A stretch of DNA of 34,711 nt from Bacteroidota bacterium (GTDB taxonomy: Bacteria > Bacteroidota > Bacteroidia > Bacteroidales > FEN-979): assembly GCA_026391355.1 (NCBI GenBank), contig JAPLDH010000007.1, positions 1-34,711 on the forward strand, in the 5' to 3' direction. The position numbers and the translations under genes were made by a program. This document shows positions 17,345 to 24,711 of this stretch, one piece after another (within the stretch, counting starts at the first letter, position 1; each line of letters begins with the position of its first letter). Under the pieces are notes generated by a model, which made no database searches, was not told the DNA's origin, and saw nothing but the letters and a program-made list of their open reading frames with translations.

Positions 17345-18535
17345 TTATTTTCTTGGTCGTCCGTCAGTTCTCTTCCTGTTTTTCTTAGGGTCGTACACTG
17401 GGCTTTCGCCAAACTGAACCGGGACAGTGGCTTTATGAACAACCTTGTCCAACAGGTTTTCAATCACCTGAAATTTATATTGCTCTTTAGGATTAATGAA
17501 GGTTACAGCCACTCCTGATGCTTCAGCCCTGGCAGTACGGCCAATCCGGTGAATATAATCTTCTCCGTCGTGAGGTACATCATAATTAATGACCATATCG
17601 ATATTTTCGACATCGATTCCGCGCGAAAGGATATCTGTTGCTACGAGAATATTCAGTTTTTTGTTTTTAAAGTCATTCAACACTTTTTCCCGTGTATCCT
17701 GGTCGAGGTCTGAATGTATGGCTTCCACAGGAAGGCCCAGGTTCTTAAGTTCCCTGCTTAGTTGCTTGGTGCTGCTTTTTGTTGAACAGAATACAAGGAT
17801 GCTTTTCAGTTTCATTGACTGTAAAAGGAACTTCAACAATGGAATTTTCTGGGAATCATATACCGAATAAGCCAATTGCAAAATCTTTTCCACCGGTTTT
17901 GATATGGCCAGGGTGATCTCCTCCGGATCTTTCAGCGCCTTACGGGCCAGGGTCCTGATTTCTGACGGCATGGTAGCGGCAAAAAGGAGGTTTTGCCTGT
18001 TTGCAGGAAGGTATGAAATGATCTTCATGATATCGTCAAAAAAGCCCATATCAAGCATCCGGTCGGCTTCATCAAGGACCAGGAAGCGGATACCTGAGAA
18101 GTTGACATACCCCATGTTAATGTGAGCGATCATCCTTCCCGGGGTGCAGACAATAATGTCAGCTCCATCGGTAAGGGATTGCTTTTCCCGCATGAAACTT
18201 GACCCATCGGTACCACCATAAACGGCAATAGAGCTTACATGTGTAAAATAGGAGAGACCTTCCATATGCTGATCGATCTGGATGGCCAGTTCGCGGGTTG
18301 GTACGATGATCAATGCTTTTACCTGGTGACCCGGTCCGTAATTAATGATCTCCTGGATCAGCGGAAGCAGGAAGGCTGCTGTTTTACCGGTCCCTGTCTG
18401 TGCAGAACCAATGAGATCTCTGCCTTTCAGTATGACCGGTATGGCCTTTTCCTGTATCGGGGTAGCTGTTTCATATCCCATTGCCATGATCCCTTCAAGC
18501 AATCCGGGTTCAAAGCCAAATTCGTTAAATGTCAA
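17345..18535 (-). CDS. DEAD-box RNA helicase with an altered motif III
   Basis: The 396-residue helicase has a Q motif (FGFEP...ATPIQEKAIP), motif [12 protein letters not shown], Ia PTRELA, Ib TPGRMI, motif [14 protein letters not shown], and motif VI HRIGRTARA. Motif III reads FAATMP instead of the usual SAT, and motif VI has RTAR instead of RTGR. Changing the Ser of SAT is known in other family members to weaken coupling of ATP hydrolysis to unwinding. The start appears to be TTG (TTG ACA TTT AAC), since the first internal ATG would remove the Q-motif Phe. The C-tail is short and basic (KKNRKRTDGRPRK), suited to RNA binding. Likely roles are ribosome assembly or mRNA turnover. Confidence 0.9.
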   Translation of the reverse strand: MTFNEFGFEPGLLEGIMAMGYETATPIQEKAIPVILKGRDLIGSAQTGTGKTAAFLLPLIQEIINYGPGHQVKALIIVPTRELAIQIDQHMEGLSYFTHVSSIAVYGGTDGSSFMREKQSLTDGADIIVCTPGRMIAHINMGYVNFSGIRFLVLDEADRMLDMGFFDDIMKIISYLPANRQNLLFAATMPSEIRTLARKALKDPEEITLAISKPVEKILQLAYSVYDSQKIPLLKFLLQSMKLKSILVFCSTKSSTKQLSRELKNLGLPVEAIHSDLDQDTREKVLNDFKNKKLNILVATDILSRGIDVENIDMVINYDVPHDGEDYIHRIGRTARAEASGVAVTFINPKEQYKFQVIENLLDKVVHKATVPVQFGESPVYDPKKNRKRTDGRPRK

Positions 18536-18584
18536 GGGTGAAAATCTTTATTTTAGTAAAATACTGTTTGTTATAATTTGTTCG

Positions 18585-18592
18585 CGAAGTTA
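18585..18592 (-). promoter_or_regulatory. Possible -7 element of the first DEAD-box helicase
   Basis: TAACTTCG on the minus strand, one base off TAnnTTTG, lies about 50 bp upstream of the TTG start. No clear -33 element is seen. Confidence 0.35.
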
Positions 18593-18605
18593 GGAATTTA
18601 TTGAA

Positions 18606-18681
18606 TACCGAGGCACAGACCTGCCTGCAGGCAGGCAGGGGCACCGAGGCACATCCGTTACGCGTTACGCGTTACGCGTGA
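18606..18681. repeat. Palindrome and GTTACGC heptamer array overlapping the 3' end of rhlE
   Basis: ACCGAGGCACA occurs at 18607-18617 and again near 18643. Between the copies is the perfect 16-bp palindrome CCTGCCTGCAGGCAGG (18620-18635). From about 18656, GTTACGC is repeated three times and followed by GTGACGG. The stop codon of the upstream helicase (18658-18660) and its last seven or so codons lie inside this array. Confidence 0.85.
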
Positions 18682-19914
18682 CGGGCGATACCTGCTTGAG
18701 GCCACAAATTCGGCCTTTGGAGGTCTGTGGTTGTTGAATGGCCTGCTCTGTAATGCCGGTCCGGTATAAATGGGGTTTTTCATCGGGAAAGGATGATCTT
18801 CAATGACGGGGATGGTTTTGGCGATGAGTTTATGAATATCCCTAAGGAAATCCCTCTCTTCAGCATCACAGAAAGACAATGCGACACCATCCAGTCCTGC
18901 CCGTCCTGTCCGTCCTATTCGGTGAATATAGGTTTCCGGAACATTGGGCAGTTCGAAATTTATGACATGCGATAACTGATCAACGTCGATTCCTCTTGCC
19001 GCAATATCTGTGGCTACCAAAACCCTGGTACGTTTGTTTTTGAAATTGTTCAGTGCATCCTGGCGTGCAACCTGGGATTTGTTACCATGGATGGCTGAGG
19101 CTTTGATCCCGGCTTTCGTAAGGTCTCTGCTGATCTTGTCGGCTCCATGTTTTGTCCGGGTGAAAACCAGCGCAGTTTCAATGGATTTATCCTGCAATAA
19201 ATGGATCAAAAGTGATTTTTTATCAGGTTTGTCAACAAAATAGATTGCCTGTTTGATCAGGTTTGTCGTTGCCACAATTGGCTTAACTTCAACCTTTACA
19301 GGATTAACAAGGATCGTTGCCGCAAGTTTTTGGGCATCCGGAGGCATGGTGGCAGAAAAGAAAAGAGATTGACGTTTTGCCGGCAATTTCACGATAATTT
19401 TCTTTACATCATGAATAAAACCCATATCAAGCATTCTGTCGGCCTCGTCCAGAACGAAAAATTGAATATTCTGAAGGGTTACAAACCGCTGGTCGATAAG
19501 GTCTAAAAGTCTCCCCGGGGTAGCAACCAGGATATCAACTCCATTTTTCAGTGCGGTCGTCTGGGCGTATTGTGATACACCGCCATAAATAACTGTATGC
19601 CTGAGCCCTGTATATTTTCCATAGGCGGCAAAACTCTCATTTATCTGGATTGCCAGTTCGCGTGTGGGTGTGATGATCAAGGCCTTTATCTGCCGTTTTC
19701 CAACTGAAGGAAGCTGCTTTCCGTAAAGAAGTTGCAGGATCGGGATGGCAAAAGCTGCTGTTTTACCGGTGCCTGTCTGGGCACAGCCCATCAGGTCTTT
19801 TCCATTCAGTAATACGGGAATTGCCTGTACCTGTATCGGTGTAGGTTCTGTATATCCTTCTGCTTTCACTGCATGAAGGATAGGTTCAATAAGTTTTAAA
19901 TTTTCAAATGTCAT
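18658..19914 (-). CDS. rhlE: RhlE-type DEAD-box RNA helicase
   Basis: The 418-residue protein has canonical motifs: [67 protein letters not shown]. The N-terminus [20 protein letters not shown] and the overall length match the RhlE subfamily. Such helicases act in ribosome maturation, RNA decay and cold adaptation. The last residues (RPSRVTRNA) are encoded by a GTTACGC array, so the tail may have been shortened or rewritten by repeat growth. The gene has an apparent leader of about 175 nt containing a possible pseudoknot. Confidence 0.92.
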   Translation of the reverse strand: MTFENLKLIEPILHAVKAEGYTEPTPIQVQAIPVLLNGKDLMGCAQTGTGKTAAFAIPILQLLYGKQLPSVGKRQIKALIITPTRELAIQINESFAAYGKYTGLRHTVIYGGVSQYAQTTALKNGVDILVATPGRLLDLIDQRFVTLQNIQFFVLDEADRMLDMGFIHDVKKIIVKLPAKRQSLFFSATMPPDAQKLAATILVNPVKVEVKPIVATTNLIKQAIYFVDKPDKKSLLIHLLQDKSIETALVFTRTKHGADKISRDLTKAGIKASAIHGNKSQVARQDALNNFKNKRTRVLVATDIAARGIDVDQLSHVINFELPNVPETYIHRIGRTGRAGLDGVALSFCDAEERDFLRDIHKLIAKTIPVIEDHPFPMKNPIYTGPALQSRPFNNHRPPKAEFVASSRYRPSRVTRNA

Positions 19915-19932
19915 TATAGAAATATTAAAAAA

Positions 19933-19979
19933 GGCTGCATAAAATAACTCAATCCTGTATCAGCAGCCAGTTGATACAG
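19933..19979 (-). promoter_or_regulatory. Candidate H-type pseudoknot in the rhlE leader
   Basis: On the minus strand the order is: CTGTATCA, ACT, GGCTGC, TGATACAG, a 16-nt AT-rich stretch, GCAGCC, then TTTTTT. CTGTATCA pairs perfectly with TGATACAG (8 bp), and the loop's GGCTGC pairs perfectly with GCAGCC (6 bp). This gives S1-L1(3 nt)-S2-L2(0)-S1'-L3(16 nt)-S2', which is allowed H-type geometry. The second stem plus T6 could alternatively act as a weak terminator with a 24-nt loop. It ends 18 nt before the ATG, so it could control translation or transcription of the helicase. Confidence 0.5.
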
Positions 19980-20095
19980 CAGAGTAACTATTCTTGAGAC
20001 TGCGCTTTAAACCTAAAACGACAGTACCAAAAAAATAAAAAATTCTGGAATTATCCGAGGTCGTTTATGTTGGATAAAGGGAGGAATAACTTTTG

Positions 20096-20103
20096 CAAAG
20101 GTA
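20096..20103 (-). promoter_or_regulatory. -7 element of rhlE
   Basis: TACCTTTG on the minus strand is a full match to TAnnTTTG and is followed by C, as is common. It would start transcription about 175 nt upstream of the rhlE ATG. The gene-free stretch 19915-20269 thus holds this promoter, the pseudoknot leader and, beyond 20158, repeat DNA. No -33 TTG is obvious. Confidence 0.55.
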
Positions 20104-20159
20104 CGACTTAATTCATTGGTTCGACGTATTCGTTATTAAAACTGTTTTCGTGTGAGCTT

Positions 20160-20279
20160 AGAAGGCACAGAGGCACAAAAGGACAGAGTTTCCAGTTCGC
20201 AGTTTCCAGTTCCCAGTTCCAAGTTCGCAGTTCGCAGTTCCCACTTTGCCAACTCACCAGTTCACCAGTTCACCAGTTC
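20160..20279. repeat. Mixed heptamer/octamer array running into the 3' end of tspO
   Basis: The stretch starts with GGCACAGAGGCACAAAAGGACAGAG. Heptamer phrases of the CAGTTCC/CAGTTCG/CAGTTTC type follow (about 20190-20240), then an 8-bp unit CACCAGTT repeated three times (about 20256-20279). The tspO TGA (20270-20272) and its last codons lie in the octamer part. The CAGTTCC units are the reverse complement of the GGAACTG units at 30638-30693. Confidence 0.85.
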
Positions 20280-20665
20280 TTAGATGTGATGGTCAATTGT
20301 AAGATCGTTGCAAACGAAACCCACAGCAAATATGGGATCTGTGTATATGCAATCCAGCGCACAACTGGGTAAATTCCGGCCATAGCCCAAATCAGTGTAC
20401 CGAGGACAAGTAAAATATCTATGGCTGCCAGAAGATTATTTTTTAATCCGAATTGCAATGGGGTGAAAGCAAGATTAAAAATAATATTAAGGACAAATGG
20501 CAGGAGAATGATTAGTGGGATCCTATGCTGAAAAAACAGTATAAGTACCTTGCCAAAAGAGATGGCGATCAGAATGTAGAGGCAGGTCCACACCGGGCCG
20601 AAGATCCAGGAGGGGGGCGCCCATGCCGGTTTTATTAATGTTTGATACCAGTTGTATGTGTTCAT
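20270..20665 (-). CDS. tspO: TspO/MBR family tryptophan-rich membrane protein
   Basis: The 131-residue protein begins at the ATG at 20663-20665 (MNTYNWYQTL). An upstream in-frame TTG would extend it but is less likely. Family features are WYQTLIKPAWAPPSWIFGPVWTCLY near the N-terminus, five hydrophobic helices and IPYLLWVSFATILQLTI near the end. The helix-3 region reads FNLAFTPLQFGLKNN, without the Trp common in well-studied members. TspO proteins bind porphyrins and related ligands and act in stress or tetrapyrrole control. It lies 7 bp after an uncharacterised gene. The C-terminus (SKNW) is written by the CACCAGTT array. Confidence 0.85.
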   Translation of the reverse strand: MNTYNWYQTLIKPAWAPPSWIFGPVWTCLYILIAISFGKVLILFFQHRIPLIILLPFVLNIIFNLAFTPLQFGLKNNLLAAIDILLVLGTLIWAMAGIYPVVRWIAYTQIPYLLWVSFATILQLTITSKNW

Positions 20666-20672
20666 ATCGGAA

Positions 20673-21008
20673 TTAATGTAGCATATTATATGCCTCCACA
20701 TTGAATAAAAGGAGCACAGATAAAGCAAGTCCGTTAAGTTTAATATCTTTCGACAGAAAAAGATCGGATAGCACCTCCCTGAACCTCAATAGTTCTTTTA
20801 AAGCATTGTCCCATCGTTGATCCTCAACCGTCAGATCTGTGAGTTCAAAAGCGCGCTCATAACATTTTTCAGCATCAGGCAGATGATTGCTCTTCAAACA
20901 ATTCAATGCCCTGTTCAACTCATTCGAGATCATCAGTACCTGCTGGGTTTTGGTATATGTCGCCCATTTTTCAGGATTTAAACCGGTATGCAATTTAAGA
21001 GGATACAA
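20673..21008 (-). CDS. Uncharacterised 111-residue protein in the tspO operon
   Basis: The product begins at a TTG (YPLKLHTGLNPEKWATYTKTQQVLMISNEL in single-letter order, broken here only for description at LHTGLNPEKW). It is predicted to be mostly helical, with a run of helix-turn-helix-like amphipathic segments (ELNRALNCLKSN, AEKCYERAFELTDL, WDNALKELLRFREVL). No known domain was recognised. It ends 7 bp before tspO and starts 5 bp after a smaller ORF, so the three look like one operon. There is no ATG upstream in frame, and the first internal ATG is at residue 26, so the start is uncertain. Confidence 0.6.
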   Translation of the reverse strand: MYPLKLHTGLNPEKWATYTKTQQVLMISNELNRALNCLKSNHLPDAEKCYERAFELTDLTVEDQRWDNALKELLRFREVLSDLFLSKDIKLNGLALSVLLLFNVEAYNMLH

Positions 21009-21013
21009 AACTT

Positions 21014-21202
21014 CTATTTTAAAAGATTCGTTACGATTAGGCGCATTTTTCTTCTGACTGTGGGGTTTGTTACTTCCATATTTCGATTACCCATTGCAGG
21101 CCTGATATTAATTAACGATGTAAATTCAAGTTGATCATCCTTACTTCGGAGCGGATAAATATTAATTTTAATCAATGAAGCCGGTTGTTTTATTATTTGC
21201 AT
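21014..21202 (-). CDS. Small uncharacterised protein, first gene of the tspO operon
   Basis: The ATG at 21200-21202 gives 62 residues starting MQIIKQPASLIKINIYPL and ending MRLIVTNLLK. Alternating hydrophobic residues suggest beta strands (LIKINIYPL, LEFTSLINI), with a helix at the end. No family was recognised. Support for a real gene is the good promoter 19 bp upstream, the 5-bp spacing to the next ORF, and a protein-like composition. Its role is unknown. Confidence 0.5.
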   Translation of the reverse strand: MQIIKQPASLIKINIYPLRSKDDQLEFTSLINIRPAMGNRNMEVTNPTVRRKMRLIVTNLLK

Positions 21203-21220
21203 GAAAGAAATATTAATCAG

Positions 21221-21248
21221 CAAAGATAATCATTGGACAATAAATCAA
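21221..21248 (-). promoter_or_regulatory. Promoter of the small-ORF/tspO operon
   Basis: TATCTTTG (21221-21228, minus) is a full TAnnTTTG match with TTG 17 bp upstream (21246-21248). The start codon of the first small ORF is about 19 bp downstream. Confidence 0.55.
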
Positions 21249-21339
21249 CCATTAAGATTTAAGAGTAATCATTATGCAGAAGATAATACCAATGATATGT
21301 ATTGGAGATGCAGAATATGGGTTTAAAAAATTTATTTTC

Positions 21340-21374
21340 TTTCGACTATAGTCGAAATTATATTAATATCTTTG
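21340..21374 (+). promoter_or_regulatory. 18-bp perfect palindrome and -7 element before the AAA ATPase gene
   Basis: TTTCGACTATAGTCGAAA (21340-21357) is a perfect palindrome. Nine bases later TATCTTTG (21367-21374) matches TAnnTTTG, and the ATG follows at 21403. The palindrome covers the -33 to spacer region, a position suited to an operator for a dimeric repressor. It could also form a short hairpin just upstream of the transcript. Confidence 0.6.
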
Positions 21375-21402
21375 TAAAGGTTCTGATATAGTCTGTTGTT
21401 TT

Positions 21403-22608
21403 ATGATCAAACGTGAGCGATATTTAAAGCAAATCACCCCGTTTATTGGTAAACCCGTTATCAAGGTCATTACGGGTATAAGGCGATGCGGGAAAAGTAC
21501 CTTTCTAAAGATGATCTGCAATGCATTATCTGAAAATGGAGTGCCTGATGAAAACATCATCCTGGTAAATAAGGACTCCCTGGAATTTGATTTTCTCACG
21601 AATTACCGGGAATTGAACAAATATGTAAAGAAAATTACCAAAAACATCAAAGGAACAATCTATTTATTTATTGACGAAATCCAGGAAATTGAAGGATGGG
21701 AAAAAGCTGTTTCAGGATTTCTTGCAGATAATACAGCCGATTTATTCATCACAGGATCGAATTCAAGGTTGTTATCATCGGAACTTGCCACGTATATCTC
21801 AGGAAGGTATATCGAGTTTAAAATATATCCGTTGACATTTTCAGAGTTTCTACAATTTCGTCAGGTTAAGGACTCATTGAATGTTGAGCAGGAATTCATT
21901 TTGTTCATGAAATATGGTGGGTTTCCTGGTATTCATCATATGGAATATGATGATGAAGTGATCGAACAGTATGTCTCTTCCATATATAATACCATATTAC
22001 TTAAAGATGTGGTGGCTAAAAACGGGGTCAGAGATATTGCATTATTGGAAAGGATATCAAAATTCACCGCAGATAATTGCGGAAACATCACTTCTTCGAA
22101 AAAAATTGCCGATTTTTTGAAGTCACAAAAGATCAGTGGCTCAGTCGATACTGTTCAGAATTATCTCAATATGCTCACCAATGCATATCTCTTTTTTAAG
22201 GCCAACCGTTTTGATATTAAAGGGAAACGGTTACTTGAAATCCATGAAAAATATTATTCAGGTGATATCGGATTAAAACATAACCTGCTTGGTTATAAAA
22301 TAGGTGAAATAGCCGGTCATCTTGAGAACATCGTTTATCTGGAACTACTGAGCAGAGGTTATAAAGTAAATATTGGGAAATACAACGATCAGGAAATTGA
22401 CTTTGTTGCCACAAAAGCCAATGAGCTGATATATGTCCAGGTAGCGTATATGTTGCATGATCAAAAAACGATTGACAGGGAATTTGGAGTATTGGGGAAA
22501 ATAAATGACAACTATCCAAAGGTAGTATTGTCAATGGACAAATTTCATGACTCCAACAGGAATGGAATCCAATGGTTTAATTTGGTTGAATTTTTAACCA
22601 CTCCTTGA
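21403..22608 (+). CDS. AAA_14/DUF4143 ATP-binding protein
   Basis: The 401-residue protein has Walker A TGIRRCGKST (about 24-33), Walker B GTIYLFIDEIQEI, and a sensor-like FITGSNSRLLSSELA, followed by GRYIEFKIYPLTFSEFL. The C-terminal DUF4143 part contains LENIVYLELLSRGYKVNIGKYNDQEIDFVATK, which resembles a PD-(D/E)XK nuclease core (E...D...Q/E.DF). This family (COG1373) is frequent and mobile among Bacteroidota and archaea, and its biochemical role is unsettled. It stands alone behind its own palindrome-containing promoter, on the strand opposite to its neighbours upstream, consistent with an acquired single-gene unit. Confidence 0.88.
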   Translation: MIKRERYLKQITPFIGKPVIKVITGIRRCGKSTFLKMICNALSENGVPDENIILVNKDSLEFDFLTNYRELNKYVKKITKNIKGTIYLFIDEIQEIEGWEKAVSGFLADNTADLFITGSNSRLLSSELATYISGRYIEFKIYPLTFSEFLQFRQVKDSLNVEQEFILFMKYGGFPGIHHMEYDDEVIEQYVSSIYNTILLKDVVAKNGVRDIALLERISKFTADNCGNITSSKKIADFLKSQKISGSVDTVQNYLNMLTNAYLFFKANRFDIKGKRLLEIHEKYYSGDIGLKHNLLGYKIGEIAGHLENIVYLELLSRGYKVNIGKYNDQEIDFVATKANELIYVQVAYMLHDQKTIDREFGVLGKINDNYPKVVLSMDKFHDSNRNGIQWFNLVEFLTTP

Positions 22609-22683
22609 TTGGTTATCTGATTACTCTTTTTTTCCCTTATCTTAGCTGCGTAATTATCCTGCTTTTCAATAACTATTGTTTTG

Positions 22684-23820
22684 ATGACCCCACGTTTATC
22701 CAAAATCATCTTTCGCATTACAGCCATTGCCGCTGTTTTGTCTGCTATGGTCGTGCTTTTTTCGTGTGAGCCCCTGGCAACCGGGTTTGAATCAACCGAA
22801 GAAGCCATTTATTTAACTGCTCAACATCCCGTTACACCTCCCGACACTTTTACCGTAATTAAAGTGATGACGTGGAATATACGTTTTGGAGCAGCACGGA
22901 TCCCCTGGTTTGGTGATGCATGTGGCGACCGCGTGGTTCTGACGACCGATGAAGTTTACAGTTCCCTTCAGGGTATTGCTGACAAAATCAATGAGCTTCA
23001 ACCTGATATCCTGCTGTTGCAGGAGGTTGACCTCAATTCGAAGCGGTCGGATTATATCAACCAGTTGTCATGGCTGATGGATCATACCTACTTCGGGTAT
23101 GCTGTTTACGGATCTCAATGGAAAGCACAGTTTATTCCCAGTGACGGACTGGGAAGAATGGACGAAGGAAATGTCATTCTTGCACGATGGAAGATCAGCG
23201 ATGCAAGCCGGATCCAACTTGATCTGCGGGGTGACCAGGATAAACTTACACGCTTTTTCTATGAACGTTGTTGCATGGTCAGGGCAAAAATCGGTATTCC
23301 GGGCACTGATCATCTTTATATTGTGAACATTCATGCTTCTGCCTTTGCGACTGATGATACAAAACACAAGCACATCCTTGCTTTTAAGCAGGAACTCGAC
23401 CGCCTCAACAATACAGGAAACTGGTTTTTTGCCGGCGGTGACCTCAACACCCTGCCACCCGGCTCCGATTCCACCGATTATTGCGAAGAGGATATGTGCC
23501 CCGGAGAATCGTTTCACCACTCCTATGATGATCCCCTGCACAAGGATGGAAGCAATTATACCCCCGAAAAGGATTGGCTGACCAGCTTTTATAATGACTA
23601 CAAACCTGCTGTTACACTGGAGAGATATCACCAGGACCAGGAACGCTTTTTTACACATACCACGCGTCCGGAACATTTCTGGGACAGAACACTTGACCAT
23701 CTGTTTACCAACGCTGAATGGGTTGAAAACTCGGGCAATGTCAGGCAGGAGGCCACAAAGCTTTCGGATCATGCACCGCTTATCGCAACATTCCGGCTAC
23801 CCCAAACCCGAAAAAAATGA
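22684..23820 (+). CDS. Endonuclease/exonuclease/phosphatase-fold lipoprotein
   Basis: The ATG at 22684 follows an in-frame TTG and is preferred; the product has 378 residues. A lipoprotein signal peptide ends at VVLFSC with the lipidated Cys at about 28. EEP fold motifs follow in order: VMTWNIRFG, ILLLQEVDLN (catalytic Glu), LYIVNIHASAFATDD, FFAGGDLNTLP (Asp and Asn), and the final LSDHAPLIATF (Asp-His pair). Metal-dependent phosphoesterase activity on the outer side of a membrane is expected; the substrate could be nucleic acid, a lipid headgroup or another phosphodiester. The next gene starts 4 bp after its stop. A weak -7 (TATCTTAG) occurs at 22638-22645. Confidence 0.87.
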   Translation: MTPRLSKIIFRITAIAAVLSAMVVLFSCEPLATGFESTEEAIYLTAQHPVTPPDTFTVIKVMTWNIRFGAARIPWFGDACGDRVVLTTDEVYSSLQGIADKINELQPDILLLQEVDLNSKRSDYINQLSWLMDHTYFGYAVYGSQWKAQFIPSDGLGRMDEGNVILARWKISDASRIQLDLRGDQDKLTRFFYERCCMVRAKIGIPGTDHLYIVNIHASAFATDDTKHKHILAFKQELDRLNNTGNWFFAGGDLNTLPPGSDSTDYCEEDMCPGESFHHSYDDPLHKDGSNYTPEKDWLTSFYNDYKPAVTLERYHQDQERFFTHTTRPEHFWDRTLDHLFTNAEWVENSGNVRQEATKLSDHAPLIATFRLPQTRKK

Positions 23821-23824
23821 AAAG

Positions 23825-24622
23825 ATGCGAAGAAGGATACTGATCACATTTTTTATGTTCTTAACACTGACAGGGCTTCTTGCACAGGCCCCCTTGTATT
23901 TATCTTGCTGGAGTGATGGCACTGCGAACACACTTCCGAAAAACCGTATCGAGTTAAAGCTTTTTCAACTTTCTTCAATAGGTTTGACAGACAAACTTGA
24001 ACTTTCGGCACATCCCCTGATGATGTTCCTTTTACCCCAGGTGAAGCTGAAGGCAGGTTGGGGCAAAATTGCAGGAGCTACAATAGCATCAGAACATGAG
24101 CTCATCTATCCCACTTTTTTTCTGGGGGTAGTCAGCATGAAAGGTACCGGCGGACTGATCTCACCTGAATTTCATTATCCGCAGATGATCGCTATCTATA
24201 ACGGGATCCTGGCCACCTGGGGTGTTAGTAAAAATGCAGTTCTTACGGGAAAAGCAGGGATGGCGTTTTCATTGAGGTCAGGTCCCATCAACCCTTACAG
24301 CACGATCGACCTGCCTGTGATATATCCCCGGCTGAAGGTATTTTATCATAACCCTGAGATCGACCTCGGTTTTGATTTCCGGTGGAGAGTTTTATCTTGT
24401 TTTGGATGGCAATTTTCGGGAGAAAGCTTTATTTTTCCGGGTACGACAAATAATGTCTTCTTTGAAAACAGGAGCGCTCTCGGCTATTATTCAAAGAAAC
24501 AGACCCTACACATAGAATTAGGATACAAACTCTGCTATGGTATCTATCCATCAGGGCCACAATTGCACCTGTTGCCGCTGCTCGATGTCGCATTAGGGAT
24601 TCCGGCAGTAAGAAAGCAATAA
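23825..24622 (+). CDS. Exported protein of unknown function, probably outer-membrane associated
   Basis: The start is placed at the ATG 4 bp after the EEP lipoprotein stop. It gives 265 residues with a signal peptide (MRRRILITFFMFLTLTGLLAQA). Longer upstream readings overlap the EEP gene and are not credible. The mature part has many alternating hydrophobic/aromatic stretches (LKLFQLSSIGLT, KLELSAHPLMMF, LHIELGYKLCYG), suggesting a small beta-barrel or beta-sandwich. No domain was recognised. Tight spacing implies co-expression with the phosphoesterase-like lipoprotein. Confidence 0.72.
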   Translation: MRRRILITFFMFLTLTGLLAQAPLYLSCWSDGTANTLPKNRIELKLFQLSSIGLTDKLELSAHPLMMFLLPQVKLKAGWGKIAGATIASEHELIYPTFFLGVVSMKGTGGLISPEFHYPQMIAIYNGILATWGVSKNAVLTGKAGMAFSLRSGPINPYSTIDLPVIYPRLKVFYHNPEIDLGFDFRWRVLSCFGWQFSGESFIFPGTTNNVFFENRSALGYYSKKQTLHIELGYKLCYGIYPSGPQLHLLPLLDVALGIPAVRKQ

Positions 24623-24711
24623 ATCTTTATGGCAACAGGTTTTTGAATTGCTGGTAGTCAGTTACATAAGTTTGGCCATGCATATCTCCAAGGGAGTTGA
24701 ATACCTGAATT

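Noticed and set aside
23068-23772. Minus-strand open frame of 234 codons over the EEP lipoprotein gene
   Set aside because: The opposite strand carries all catalytic motifs of the EEP fold. This frame shows none and is a shadow.
23594-23824. Upstream extension of the exported protein after the EEP gene
   Set aside because: It overlaps the conserved end of the EEP domain in another frame. The ATG at 23825 gives a perfect signal peptide directly after the EEP stop.
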